From: Lutraria lutraria
Taxonomy: Eukaryota > Mollusca > Bivalvia > Venerida > Mactridae
Direction: 5' to 3'
Assembly: GCA_964023205.1 (NCBI GenBank)
Contig: OZ026842.1
Coordinates: forward strand, 38,269,501-38,333,500
Length of the DNA: 64,000 nt
The notes below the pieces were generated by a model that made no database searches, was not told where the DNA came from, and saw only the letters and a list, made by a program, of their open reading frames with translations. Below are positions 34,360 to 47,420 of the stretch, in pieces. A program made the position numbers and the translations under genes. How positions within the stretch are numbered: position 1 is the first letter of the stretch; each line of letters begins with the position of its first letter.

Positions 34360-37300
34360 ATGGACTCCTGTCTTCCGGCAAAAATGATAATTTACTTATT
34401 TATTATTGGTTTGTATTTATTCTTCATATAATTCTCATATCATCGATAGTTTTTGTTAGATCACATTTAAAAGAATGTGTTCCGTACCCTTTTTGTCCAG
34501 TTTTCTGCTTGATATTGTCGCAATTTCTGTAACATATCAAAGTTATTGCGTATAATAAACTGTCTATGAAATTAAGAATATTATCATGAACTGTCAAACT
34601 CTTGGACGCTGACTGCTTTGTCTTCTGAAGCATGTCATGCAATTTAATGACCCTTGGTATATATCAGAATTAATCTAAGGGCAATGAACATATGTTTCCT
34701 GTCAAATTATATCCCAATTTTCATCTTACTGTTTTATTAATTTTGACTTTCACCTAGGACCAATCTGTTTGCGTATCTCTTTGCCGATCGTGCTGCTAAT
34801 AAAATTACCAGATAATCGATGCGTTGATAAGTTATTAGAATGTGTTGACAGGTTGAGAAATCTAGGCTAGCACTAGCCAAAAATTCTTAGTAGCCAGACG
34901 ATTAAACGATTAACCCGGATTTCTTAATAGCCAGATCAGCATTTAATTAACCAAAAGCAAAATTAACAACTATAGATTTATGACATTAAAATATATTTTA
35001 AATGCAGGAGCTTGAAAGATAACTATCTATCATGGGGTGCATGCTAGAACTGACTTACTATAACCAGGGTTCATTCTAGAATCAAAACTAGTTGGGACAT
35101 TTGTCCTACCCAGTAAGAAAAACATGTGTCAATAAAGTGGGGCCCTAGCAAAAACTTAGTCTTTTAGCATTTCCACCAAAAGTACTAGACTGAAAATTGC
35201 TTGTGCCTTTGGTCATTGTATCATTATTTATGCTCGATGCACAAATTACAGTGCAGTGTTACTGTTTGTCTTCATTGTAATGAAGCAACAAGTCAACTAT
35301 GTTGACTGTTCTGAAAAGATCAACTTGCCTTTACCGATGACGATGTTTCGTTCGTCAATTTTGTGATTGAGGGGGTGATTGTTGTTTGATTGTTGTTTGT
35401 CAGTTGAAACGGTTATTAAACTATTGATTTCATCGCTTTGATGTGGGTTATTCAATTATACGTAATTGTTTACGCTTCGACATTTTGACAACGTTACCAA
35501 ACGGTTTAAAATAGGAGCGTAGCGATTGGATGAGAAAAAGCTTTTAACCAATCAGCTCGCATGTTATATATATACCTTCGTACAAAACATATTTCCATTG
35601 GACGCTATGCAAACTAAACAATTATCAATTGGTCAATCCTACATAACAAACTAAAGGGGTTTGTTCACCTGTAACATTTAGACAAAACTTTTCCGCTATA
35701 CTATGTAACGCGGAAAAGTAATAATACCAGTTGGAATAATTCAATTCAATAATATGAGTATAGAAACATATATGGTTTCTGCCTACCAAATGTTTCACTT
35801 TGGTCACAGATATGTTAGTTATATTGCCCAATTGGTTTTAATTGGGGATTTTCCGCACACAGATATGCAGTTATTTGTTGGAATGTGCGGGATGGGGCCA
35901 AATGGAAAATTTTCCAAATGGAGTTACGACTAATTTTGGTCCCTGCTTTCACCAACAAAAAAAAAAAATGAATTTATTGCTGCATATGATTTTTTTGCAT
36001 TTAATCAGTTACATGTGTTAAATTTAGATAAATTGTTTCTGGTATAAAGAAATAATTAATTACTGCAAAGATGTAGTCATGTAAGAAATTGCACATTTTT
36101 GGAGATAATGTGTCTGGGCATGAGACTTGAAAACATTAGTTATATCACTTATGCTACCTCTGTGTCTCGACATATTATTAATAATTAATCATAAACATAA
36201 TAAATTCTAACTTGATGCAGCATGTCATTGCAATCGCAGTCAGAGTATCAATTTTTAAAGGAATTATTTTTGCCCAAACCTAAATTCAAATCATAATTAC
36301 CAACAGTATTTATAGACAATATGACACCAAAGGCTTAAGTAAAGGTTACATTTTTCAGTATTATGAAATATTAATGCTATTATTTGATTTTATATTAATT
36401 GCTTAAATGTAATGTAACATGTGATGACTTGCAGGCTGTTTGAGTGGACTCACCATTTCACAGAAATTGGTTGTCACCCATGCTCCTAACTATGTTTCAT
36501 TCCAAGAACAAGAACAACCATTACAAACAAGTGATGTGTCCAAAGTTATTTCACACACCCTAGGAGTTCCAAGCCAATCTGTAAGTTGATCTATCAAAGA
36601 ATATTATTAATTGTTCTATGTTTTCTCTTCCTGAGAAGTTGGTATTTTATTCAAATACAGTAATGTGTAGCTCAGTGATTATATTCCAGATTTTAGAAAG
36701 TTACCCATGTTTCTTTGGCAGAAATTTAATTACTGCTTCAAATGACAAAACGTCAAATTGAAATTACAGAAAAGAATAACTTTGCTATGCTGTTATTATT
36801 ATAATGATAGTCAACAAATTTATGTAAAACATCTTATTTAATGACACAGGACAAGGGAAGTAACTCATATAATTATATTTGGAAAGTTCTCATTAAAATT
36901 TTTTACAAAAAGTTCAATTTAAAACTTACTTTAGAAAACATTGATTTGTTAATTACTATTTAATGTGTCACTGCATTTATATTTGTTTATGTTATATGTA
37001 TTAATTTATTTTAAGGACCTCAATTGGAAGGGGATGTTGCAAGGCTCATTTTTCCAGAGACCAAAAGCAAATGTATTAGTCACTGTACAAATGATAGACG
37101 GTCAGCCAGACTTAAAGTTGCAAGGCAAGGCAGAATTTCCTGTTAATCTGGTAAGCTTTTCTTACAGTTTTCTGTCATATTCTACGTACAAAATATTTCA
37201 ACAATTTATTTTCATAAAACTCAAATGAATGCAACTGTTGTTGTTATAACATTAATTTATGCAACTTCAGGGCTCTCACTAGGATTTTGAAAGTAAGAGT

Positions 37301-40300
37301 CCAGGACTCCAAAGTTGAAAAAATAGGAGTCCCATCCATAGATTTGTGGAGTCCTAGGTTTTACAAGTTACTTGTGATCATATTATAATGTGTTGGTGAA
37401 TTTCAATGTATCTCATCTTGCACAAAATCTTACATGGTCATTCTGGTTATCATTAGCCGTGGTTAGAGCATTGGACTTGTAACCTGGTCATCCAGATTGG
37501 AATCTTAGTCACAGAAGGTCATAGCCTTATGTAGAAATCTGTGAAAAAATTTAGTATGCAGTATATATTGGAAATATCATCGAAAATGGCGTTAAACCCA
37601 TAGTAACTAACAGTCTATTTATAACTAATGAAGTGTTGATAGAATTATGCATAATTAGAGTTTTATTAAGAAAATTCTTTTGAATTATGCATAGAGAAGC
37701 TACTTAGTTCTGAAGATTTTTTAATAAAATAAAACTTTAACCAACTTAGTGGTGGCTCACACACTGCTCTTTAACATGTCTGGATGCACATGTGCAATGA
37801 TGGCACATTATTACTTCATTGGGAAAGAAGATAATCACTGGAAAACTGCTGAGGCGTGTATCAGTTGTTTACACTAGGGACGATTACAAATCAGGAAAAC
37901 CATTAAAAAGAGTAGGGATAGGAATGGTTCTCCTGTATCTCTCCCCTCCCTCTCTGGGACGGCCCTTAGCTTTTGAATGACCAGATAAACAACAAAAAAA
38001 CCTGGAATATACACATTAATTGACTTTGTTCATTAATTACAGGACAGTGCTGGGGTTGATGTTGGTGGATTAATGTCATCACTTCAAGGGAATTTTCTGG
38101 ACAGCAATCCATTACTCGTTGATGCTGGTTTAGATAACAGTGTAAGTTTTCAGCAACCTTCAGTCATGATACAGGTTTTTAGCTCAACTTATCAAAGAAT
38201 ACGTGTGTGGGCTTCGGCGTTGGTGTTGGTGTAACACTTTGGTTGATATTTAAAGATTTGCTGCAACGTCTTGTACAACTCATATGATATCTTATCAACC
38301 ACTAAAGATATTTGCTTGTTACTTCACACATGTCTTTGAAATCATAATTGTAGGTCAATGTCCTAAACCTATAATTCTCATATAGATTTTGACTGAATTT
38401 TTGGCTTTTATGAACTGAAAAAAATCCTTGTTAAAGTGTAACACCAATCTTTAAAACAACTGAAAGTATTCTCTTGAAACTTAAGACATGTCTTTGTGTT
38501 TATACTTGGGGGTTACCTTCCATGGCCCATTAATTACACATAGATTTTGACTGATTTATGATCCTTTGTGAAGTTAGAGAAAAATTTTTATTAAAGTTTT
38601 GCATGCAACATCTACAATCTTCAAAACTACTAATTATATTCATTTGAAACTTGAAGTACTTCTCATGATTTTGTTAAACTACCGGTACCCGTATGATACA
38701 GTCTTTCTGTATTAAAATATTTTAGCGCTTACTAAATGATAGTTACATAGTAATAACTGTTAATTCTGTTTACAGGTATTTGATATCAAGTCTGAGTTTG
38801 ATGTATTTAGAAAACTACCAAACACTTTAAGACGCATGTCTGACCGTCTCCTAGACGCTGACTCTGTCGTACAAGAACATGCTACTGGTACATTAAACAC
38901 AAGCATGTCTAGTGATCTATCGCTGATGGGGGAACTACAGATGATTAAGGATATCTTAAAGACTGTGAGTTATTGACATTTCTTTATGTTTTCTATGATC
39001 TTTTGTGTATGTAGAAAATAAAATAGAAAAATTAGTAAAACAAATGTTAACTTTGTGTAGAAAACAAAACATTGTTTACATGTGAATTTGTGTGTAGAAA
39101 ATAGACTTTAAAAAAATAATCATAATAATAAAAAATAAAATGTGTTAGTGTGATATTATTATATATATATATATATATATGAAAATAGACTTTGAAATAA
39201 GATTAAATTTAAGATATATCTATTATCATCTGAGAATTTTTTTCATCACTTGAGTTACTCCGTTTACTAAGTGTGTAATTTGTCACTCCGGGCTGATCTT
39301 TGGGAGATGCTGCCATTTAATCACTATAATTGTTGTCTATTATATTTTTATAAGCACTCGAATGTGATGTTCATGAGATGTCAGTTAAATATATCTTCCT
39401 TGTAAGGCATTTTTAATTATCTTCTTCCACTCTAAAGTTCTCATACCTCTGTATAATTATATGAGATCAGTGATTTTTGATGAATTAAATTGATTAATTT
39501 TTCTATATGTATACATGAATACAGGTGCAACAGGATGATAAAATGTTGAATTTACCGACACCTGATATGTATAGTTTTACCGTATCTGGATTGTTGGACG
39601 TCTCAGAGAAACATGGTAAAGAATCATCACAAGTTAAAGATGCATCCAGTCTGGTTACAGACTTCCTTCATCAGGTACCAGTACTTCCTTTGCATTTTTT
39701 AAAATTTATTTCAGTTAGGATTTTTTGCGCCGTCAGCTGAAAGCTGAGTTCCCAGCCATAATCTGTATGTTGTTATATTCATTAGATGTTCCAGTATCAG
39801 TCTTTGAATTAATTTTTTGTGACAGGTTGCCTGACTATATATTTAATGAAGGAAAACTAGGTTGTCCCCTAAAAGACTTAAAGAAGGAAAAAATCCTTTT
39901 GGGCAGGGGGCAACCCACTAATTCGAAGACTGCAGTATGTAAAGAATGTTTTGACTTCGTGAAAAAACATCTTTATATTTTGCATAAAACTGACCTGTTT
40001 ATTTGCATGTAATGGTAAATATTCAAACTGTCATCTTGCTATTATAAACTAGAAAGAGAAACAATTTTTGCACTTCAAAAAGGCTTACAGTTCTTGTATT
40101 AGCTATGAATATTTATGTATTTCTAATGCATGGAAAGTTTCTATAGCAACACCATTATTTTCAAAATTGAAATTATGGTAAGGTGTAATGTTTGAAAGTT
40201 TCATCTTCACTGGTAAATCTTCATTCATAATTAAATGATCTTGTCACTTCAGATGACAGAACAATTTAAGGCATTGTACAAGGACAATGTTGTAGTGGAG

Positions 40301-41125
40301 GTTTTAATGATAGCACCACCAAATGCTAAGTTGATGAGAAAAGTTAGAAGTTTACAGGCATTAGAGGAAGGGGCAGAAGTAAGTTCAAATGTCACCTTAT
40401 TATGCTAGAAAAAATAACTTATGTATAAGATGCATGTTTTTGCATCTGGAATCAGATGAAAAACCAGGTTCATGATCTATCAGATAGGGAACTCAATCTC
40501 ATTTTTTTTCATGACTCAAAATCAGGTCAAATATATTCTTTGTTTACAAGGTTTTTTTCCCAGGTCTGGACTGTATTTGCTTTTATTGTTTCTACTGCAC
40601 CAAGGTTAAGATTTCCATTTTTGTCAAAATTTTCAATTTTTACTCAGGGGAAATAACTATTTTATGATGTTTCTCAAATGTCTCTTGCAGTTCACTATTT
40701 CCCCCAGATTTCTTTGAGTCAATAGTGTTTATGAGTTTGAACATATTCAACAAATGTTTGCTAATGTTGCTACTAATCACCTGATCCTAGAGGTGTTAAA
40801 AAGTTAGGGTACATGTTGTTAAACTGAGAAAATTAATTAGTGTTATATATAATAAAAAAGTCGTTTAGATATTGTGTTTTTGTAATGCTTCTGTTACCAA
40901 TGTACTTATGAAATGAATATCCTTCTTTTACAGAAAAATTTTACTGGATTGAACTTGGCTCCAGATTATAATGATATGTATCCAGTGATATTCAACATCT
41001 GCCTTTGGCTGATGATTTTATTGGCTATAACATTCTATGGTGTATGTTATGGTATTTGGAACATGGATCCTGGTCGAGATAGCATTATATACAGGATGAC
41101 AACAACTAGACTGAAGAAAGATTAG
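34360..41125 (+). CDS. ATP6AP2: ATP6AP2, prorenin receptor / V-ATPase accessory subunit 2, complete, 8 exons
   Basis: Exons: 34360-34408, 36435-36580, 37016-37150, 38043-38141, 38776-38964, 39525-39674, 40253-40378, 40934-41125. Phases match throughout and give 361 aa (human 350). Residues 1-24 form a signal peptide (MIIYLFIIGCLSGLTIS). The ectodomain includes LNWKGMLQGSFFQRPKANV, aligned to the human LSWPGLAVGNLFHRPRATV region. RKVR at about 285-288 occupies the place of the furin-type RKTR site. One membrane helix (about 316-338) is followed by the family hallmark WNMDPGRDSIIYRMT and a short tail ending LKKD. The family assists V-ATPase assembly in endolysosomes and the ER and takes part in Wnt/PCP signalling (known for animals). 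The first exon carries only the signal peptide and is 2 kb upstream; its donor is GTTTGT. Confidence 0.95.
35774..35905. repeat. Dispersed repeat C, copy 2
   Basis: GCCTACCAAATG, TTCACTTTGGTCACAGATAT, CCCAATTGGTTTTAATTGGG and TATGCAGTTATTTG align with 19744 and 60763. It lies in ATP6AP2 intron 1. Confidence 0.75.
37455..37612 (+). mobile_element. Degenerate tRNA-derived SINE
   Basis: A-box-like GTGGTTAGAGCATTGGACTT, decayed B box AGATTGGAATCT, and a tail ATGGCGTTAAACCC with the GGCGT(T)AAA ending seen in the SINE at 12545. It lies in ATP6AP2 intron 3. Confidence 0.6.
38172..38660. repeat. Element with ~200-bp internal repeats
   Basis: It begins TTTTTAGCTCAAC, like the start of the element at 30934. 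ATAGATTTTGACTGA and ACATGTCTTTG each occur twice. It is probably another non-autonomous tandem-core element, in ATP6AP2 intron 4. Confidence 0.5.
39796..39940. repeat. Dispersed repeat A, copy 2
   Basis: TCTTTGAATTAATTTTTTGT, GACAGGTTGCC, CTAAAAGACTTAAA, GAAAAAATCCTTT and GGGCAACCCACTAATTC match 60514-60640. It lies in ATP6AP2 intron 6 and accounts for a 95-codon chance frame. Confidence 0.75.
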
Positions 41126-41278
41126 AATTAGACTTATAGATCTGTGTATCTGAATGCCTGCTCTATAGGACTTCTAATATATTAAATATTATTATTAAGA
41201 ACTTTGTATATTATTAGTTCTGTGTCTAGAAGTGTCATGTGCTCTATTGTTAGTTTATTGTTTGATTAGAGCTTATGA

Positions 41279-41284
41279 AATAAA
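41279..41284 (+). terminator. Polyadenylation signal AATAAA for ATP6AP2
   Basis: First AATAAA downstream of the stop, about 154 nt after it. Longer 3' UTR forms cannot be excluded. Confidence 0.6.
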
Positions 41285-42480
41285 ATTTTGATCCAAAATG
41301 AAATATTTATAAACTATATTGCCTATTAATAATTTGACATAATCATGCCCCGAAAAATTTATTTATTTAAATTGCATTAAAAAGAGTAAGTTGTTGTTTA
41401 TTTAATGAAGCATTTTAATGAAAAATAATGCATATGAACAACAATGCTTTTTCCTTTTTTGGATGGGTCCAGTGTTTAATTTTGACTAGGTAGATTGTTG
41501 TATAAAAAATATAGAATAAGGAGTTGGTCAGGACTGGGAATATGTCTTTAATTGTCTGTGATTGATGCCATATATGTGTTACGAGTACAAGTTGAATTTC
41601 ATTGAACTTCTCTGAGTATTTCTTACCACCAATGCTAGTCCCATAAAAGTCTTGTAATATGAAATTGGAATTAGTTTGCATTTACTCCTGAATTTTGGTG
41701 ATGTAGTTCTTTCATTAAGTCTTCATGACACAGTGACTGGTATGCTTATGTGTGATCCTTTCTTCACTTTATGTCATACAGATGAATGTTTTACATATCG
41801 TATTATATATAGTACATTCAAACAGTCCCTATACATAGTAATGTTACTTATATTCACAGTTTCAATTGATATAATGAATGAATGCTAGAGATGTGTGTTC
41901 TCCAGTAGTTGTACCTGTAATCAAGACATGCCTGTATTTATTCTTGAGTTATGAAATTCCTGAGTGATTGCATGCATGGTTAAGAATAATCTTAATTTGT
42001 AGCAATAATGTTAATTAGATTTTAATGGAATGAGTAGATATCTGTTTGGCAAGGATTTATCTTGCTTTGATACATAAGTATAGTCACAATATTGTTGCAT
42101 TAAGGAAGATATGAGTCATCTGTTCTCTTTCTGACCACATGTCTCAGTTCAGTGTAGAATTTCTAGGTTTCTTAAAAGATTTGTGTGCGTGTGTGTGTGA
42201 TTGTATACATGTGAATGAAACAATGTCATAGTTATGTGTCATAAATCTAAACCAAACATGAAATCCATATGTACTACATGTTTGTACCGGTAGTTATTAC
42301 GGTATCTTTGTTTGATGTACACGTTATATATATATACATTATGCAGTGTTGGTCTGCACGAGAGACAAAAATATGAACAAGTATATCCTCTGAGATTTAA
42401 GGTTATTTGAAGTGTATATACATAAAAAATCCTATTGTTTGGTATTATTTTGTGTTTTAGTTTGTCAGACTCAAACATGC
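41285..42480. other. Downstream of ATP6AP2, nothing recognised
   Basis: T-rich non-coding DNA; possibly an extended 3' UTR. Confidence 0.3.
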
Positions 42481-42485
42481 TCGTA

Positions 42486-42667
42486 CAGGGGTAAGAAGTT
42501 TTCAGGTTTTTGTCAGAAATCACAAAAATCCAGTGAGAAATTTGGTGGGGGGTACCCCTTTTCTAATTAGATGGTTGAATGCTGACGATGTTGGTAATTT
42601 TGCTTTTTGTAATTGTGATTTTCACGCCAAATTTTCAAGCTTTTGAGATTTCCAATTTTTACCCCTG
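42486..42667. mobile_element. MITE with CAGGGGTAA termini
   Basis: 182 bp bounded by CAGGGGTAA and TTACCCCTG, the same CAGGG-type ends and size as the MITE at 17237. The flanking hexamers CTCGTA and CTGTTA agree at four of six positions. It is non-coding. Confidence 0.5.
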
Positions 42668-43947
42668 CTGTTACCAGTGCATATCAATCAGTACTGTAAT
42701 ATGAACATGGAGCATTGGTATGGTAGTTCATCAGAGTTGATTGTGACTTCCTGCTTTTTTACATCAATAGTTTGTTTCTTTTGCATCCAAGGATGTATGA
42801 ACTTTATAATATATCACATCTTGTACATATAATATATTGTTGTTATTTCTTAAATGCTAGTCTGTTGTTTGTGATAGTGAATTGAGTGAACATGTTTACA
42901 GTAAAAGAAGAATGTTATTCCACAATCAAAACATTCCATATTGCACTGTTAGTAATGATTTAGTTCATGAAATATTCCTGAAATGATTGGATTGTAGATA
43001 TGTGTACATATTGAAGCTGCCAAGTAAAATATCTTACAGTATGTCTGCTTGTAAGGGGAATCAGGGTCAGTTTCAATTTTTCATTTTTGTGGTTTAATAC
43101 AAAAAAATTTTTTTTTTCAAGTTTAATACTTTTGTAAATTTTGAAGAATTGATTGATGCAGAATAAATGAAACATATTGTATAAATTTGATAAAACACTT
43201 GTTATTGTTAAAATATTGTGAGGAGTGATACAACTGATGTCAGGGTAGAAATAATTTAATCTCTTAAACTGATCTTTTTTTATAAATCCAGATGAAATGT
43301 GATTCAATTGTTACAACATTTCATTCATACCAAGAATGTATGAATCATAGTTACTTCTGTTTGACTTTACAGTTTACTACATGAGATGTTACAGCTCATC
43401 TGATCATTGTAAAAGGGCAGTAAAATTTTCTTTACTTACCTACTGGTGGAACCTTTTTACTCTGACTGCATGTTAATTGTTTGATATCATTGATATAAAC
43501 TCTATAAATAAGTGTTTTGTTTTCTTAATGATATTCATGTATTTGTATTGTACACAAGAAATAAAAGTGAAGAAAAAAATCATAATTTGGCTCTTGAGAT
43601 GTTCTTGTATATCTGTCAGTACTACCCTTTTACTGTTTTCTTTTATTTACAAGCCACCTGACTATACTGTTGATTCAGCAACAGTTTCAAATACTTTATG
43701 AGTATTTAATGATTTGTCTTGTAAAACTTAATATAATCAATGCAGAGCAAGACAATTGGATATTTATTTATTTATTTCGGTTTAACACCATTTTTTTTTC
43801 AAAAACATTTTCAGTTATATACGGCGTCCGATTCACATAGCAAGTTTTTCTGGATGGTTTGCTAATCAGTACTAAATAACCGTTCCAAAGGTTAAACTCA
43901 TAGAAGGGTATAAGCTGCTGCAACCCGGAATTGGAATAAATATTTAC

Positions 43948-44105
43948 TGATAGAAACCTGTCTCTTTATGTGAGGAAGTAGGCAGTTGCTTACAGAGGAT
44001 GGGAGTCGAGTACTGGTTCTTCCCAGGAACAATGGTTTGGTGAATTCTCTGCCTCATACTAGTATGACTCTAACTGTTGAAAATGGGGCGAAAAAACTCA
44101 AATGA
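43948..44105 (+). mobile_element. 5'-truncated SINE, same family as 12545
   Basis: CTGTCTCTTTATGTGAGGAA, GGTTCTTCCCAGGAACAATG, CTGCCTCATAC and a tail GGCGAAAAAACTCAAATGAA. The tRNA head is missing. Confidence 0.75.
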
Positions 44106-44109
44106 ACAA

Positions 44110-45250
44110 ACATTTAGAAGCCTAGACCAGATATTGTAATATGACTAGCCGCCAGTAGATATGTATTCAGTAAGAGTTTTAATTACAAAGACTTGGATCA
44201 TTATTGACAAAAATTTCCAAGACTGTAAGGATGTTTGGTGAGTGGGAATTTCATGTGAGCAAGATAAACAATGAATCTTTTTATTTATTTCCATTTATTG
44301 CTCTGATTTCCTGCATATTTTATCATTAGCATATACTCACAAGGGTGCAAGTTTTTCTATTTTATACCTGATTTCTGGTTTTTCAATGATCACCTGCAGT
44401 AAGTATCAACCTCTGAGTACCAAAAAGTATTGCTGTTAGGTTCTTTATAAAAAATATTATTTTTAGGAGCTTCCCACCCAGGCCCCCTTCCAGCTCAAGT
44501 TTCAGGTTTTTCAGTTTTGAAAACTTGCATCAATGCAATCATGATTTACTGGTAGTATCAGTAAGCATAAAACGTATATATTTATGAATATAAAAGAAAG
44601 AATAGCAATAATATCAACTGGAAGTCAAGCTATGTCAAATGATTAATTTCATCTCTGACAATAATGCTTAAAATGGTAAATTATCAATAATTCTCATTAA
44701 CAATTAATACCATATACTATATCTTCAACAACAACAAAAAAAACCCACCTAAAATCGTCATTGTAAATGACTTTGTTTTTCTATAGAAAGGGTAAAAATT
44801 GGATTACATTGTATATGAAAATTGAATGAAAGAATTCAAAGAGAATGCATAGAAATCTACTTTCAACATTACTGTGTGATTCCAAATTCTGTACAAATAA
44901 TAAAAATTTGCATTTAAATTCAATAAAGTCAATAATACTAAACATATAAAAATCTTAACATTAGTATTTCATTTTATAACAAGTACTTACTTTATTAGCA
45001 AATCATTAATAGCCTTTGGCCATTTATAAAACATATGACAAAGACATGTATAACAAGTGATGTAGCATTGATGAAAATATAAATGTATATACAATGTACA
45101 AGACTGAACCATAAGACACTCAAGGCATAATTTTATGATGTAATGTTGAAAAGAAAACTTAAACAAATAACAAAATAAAAACAAAACAAACCCAACTAAC
45201 AATTAAAAATTATGTTAATAAATTTTATAAAAATAATATCTACTGTAAAA
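44110..45250. other. Intergenic, nothing recognised
   Basis: AT-rich DNA. The frames are by-products of low complexity. Confidence 0.3.
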
Positions 45251-45261
45251 ACATCTAAATA

Positions 45262-45437
45262 CAGTCAAACCTGTGTTAGCAGCCACCTCCAAAATAAAGG
45301 CTGCCCTGTGAATAAAGGCCATTCTTTTAAAAAACTCATTGATTATATAGAAAAATGACCTGAGAATAAAGGCCACCTGTCCATGATGGCCATGTTATGT
45401 CTTTTTTAATGTTGTTCTTTGTTCCCAGGTTTGACTG
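45262..45437. mobile_element. MITE, CAGTCAAACCTG family, best-preserved copy
   Basis: 176 bp bounded by perfect CAGTCAAACCTG / CAGGTTTGACTG with TA on both sides (45260-45261, 45438-45439). The internal AATAAAGGC(C/T)GCCCTGTGAA phrases are shared with the copies at 1041, 7309 and 48812. Confidence 0.8.
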
Positions 45438-45654
45438 TATATACACAAACACTGCTAAAAGAGTCCTAGAAAAAATGCTTTTATCCTCGGTTAACTTTTA
45501 TTTGCAGTTTTATTTTACCTATCTATACAGAATGTAAGTGTTGATCTCATAGTGGCTTTTATTCACAGATATTCATTATTTGTGGACTATCACTCAAGCT
45601 TGGATTCTAAAAAGCTTCTCAAGAATATGTAAATTACAGCTGTAACTTGAATTA

Positions 45655-45870
45655 AGGCACCTAGTTGAGACCCTTCCTAATCCAGATAAATCTATCACAG
45701 ACCCCTCTTTTTGTACCCCTCAAATACAGACCCAAGTAGTCCAGAACCTACAGACCCCTCTGATACAGACCTTCCTAGTCCAGATACATCTATAACATAC
45801 CACCTCTAGGCCCAACTAATGAATATAATACAGACCCTCTATTTCATACCTTTCTATTACAGACCACTAG
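45655..45870. repeat. Degenerate tandem repeat, CAGACCC-rich
   Basis: About six irregular units of the type ACAGACCCCTCT followed by TAGTCCAGATA. Confidence 0.6.
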
Positions 45871-45879
45871 TTGGCACTA

Positions 45880-47400
45880 ATTGTTTCATCCATTTGCTTG
45901 CTTGGTAACATGGTGTATTTTTTGCTCTATCAAACACAAAATAAATGTCTTTAATCACGAAAAAATATCAAAAGTATTCCGTGACCAGCACAGCAAATAC
46001 CACACTTGATACTTCACAAAGCCTCTAGAAATAACAAAACATTTTATTACAGGGAAACACCAACTTCACTAGCTTAAATGATAAGAAAAAAGTGCACTGT
46101 ATGGCATTTCAATATTTACAAAAGTACACTATTATATTTACACAGATTTCATCTAACATTGTTTCCATCACTCTGTGAAGTATCTGGTTAGATACAATAT
46201 TAAAAACCTCTTAGTATATATCAGCATACAGACATGTTTTTATTAACAATAAATACAAAAAAGAATGATTATGATTATTTAAAAGCAGGAAAAATACAGA
46301 AATACTTTCTGTTATGATACAATAATTTACCGCTATAAATCGTTAGATATCTAATATCCGGAAGTTGTATACAATTGGTACATACATGTATGAGCATTAG
46401 GTAAAGCAGATGTAGGATTTGATCATTTTTGTAAAATGAATAATTCTTGAACATTAATATAAATGGCATAATTTATGATGTTAATGAAATCTGTTTATTG
46501 TCTGAATACTATAAAAAATATTAATAATTCCAGAACATGATCTCTGGCATAATAATAGCCATACAAGCCTCTTTATTAACTTTCTAAACTTTCAATAAAG
46601 TATGATCAATGGTTAAAGAATCCCTGACCTTTTTTGTTCTGAATTCCAGTCTTCTGTTTTTATTGCAAACAGGTAATGTTAAACTATAGAAATGTGTACG
46701 GTTGACACATTTAATGCCCCCCCCCCCCCTGAGAACTAAATCAAAAAGGGGCCGTAACTTCTGTGAAAATCTTTTGATTTTAACGGAAATCAAAACATGA
46801 CCTGTTTATTATTATTAAACACCTTCAAGTAAAATATGAAACCAATCCATGAAATATTTCTTGGAAACCAAAATTTGCACAGACGTAGGTACGTACATAT
46901 GGACAGGGTGCCACTTTATGCCCTTCAGGGGGCATTCGAATGGCGGGGGCATAAAAAATGCATAACTACCAACCCACTGACAAAAGTTTGAGTAGAGTAA
47001 CCACAAAACAACATGTTTTTGCTATCCTGATGTGAGAAATTGTCGTATTTCAACACACAATTTTGCTGAAATACATGTAATCCATTGAATGTATATTATG
47101 AATACATAATAAATCTACAAAATATAGCAGGAATCTATTCAAGGACAGTTTAGTCATGGTATGAAGAAAATTAAGTGACCTTGAAAATGACATATGGACA
47201 TAGATTGTCAGGCTCATTTATGCATGGAGTCAGAATATGGTCCTGTATTATAAAATATGTTATATATATAGATAATGAATAGTAGACTGACTTCATCATA
47301 TGAAAAATAAAGACTGTGGTCCTAGTTTGACCAAGCTGTCAGGGAAGATTGTCAAAATGGTGCACCACCTTTAACAACCAATACACCACCCACATACAGA
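45880..47400. other. Intergenic or 3' UTR region, nothing recognised
   Basis: Non-coding. It includes a run of about ten C residues near 46719-46728 and a GGGGGCATAAAAAATG phrase near 46940 that resembles one at about 2265, perhaps ends of another repeat. Confidence 0.3.
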
Positions 47401-47420
47401 ATCAGTAATATTGTATAATG

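Noticed and set aside
35500..35580. Promoter-like cluster: ATTGG, CCAATCAG and TATATATA
   Set aside because: It is inside ATP6AP2 intron 1 with no open frame or RNA gene downstream that I can support.
37262..37360. CAGGGCTCTCACTAGG phrase resembling the start of a CAGGG-type MITE
   Set aside because: No matching inverted end was found within 500 bp.
39725..40012. 95-codon frame inside ATP6AP2 intron 6
   Set aside because: It is made of dispersed repeat A, which also occurs at 60514 and 26784, and is not an exon of the gene.
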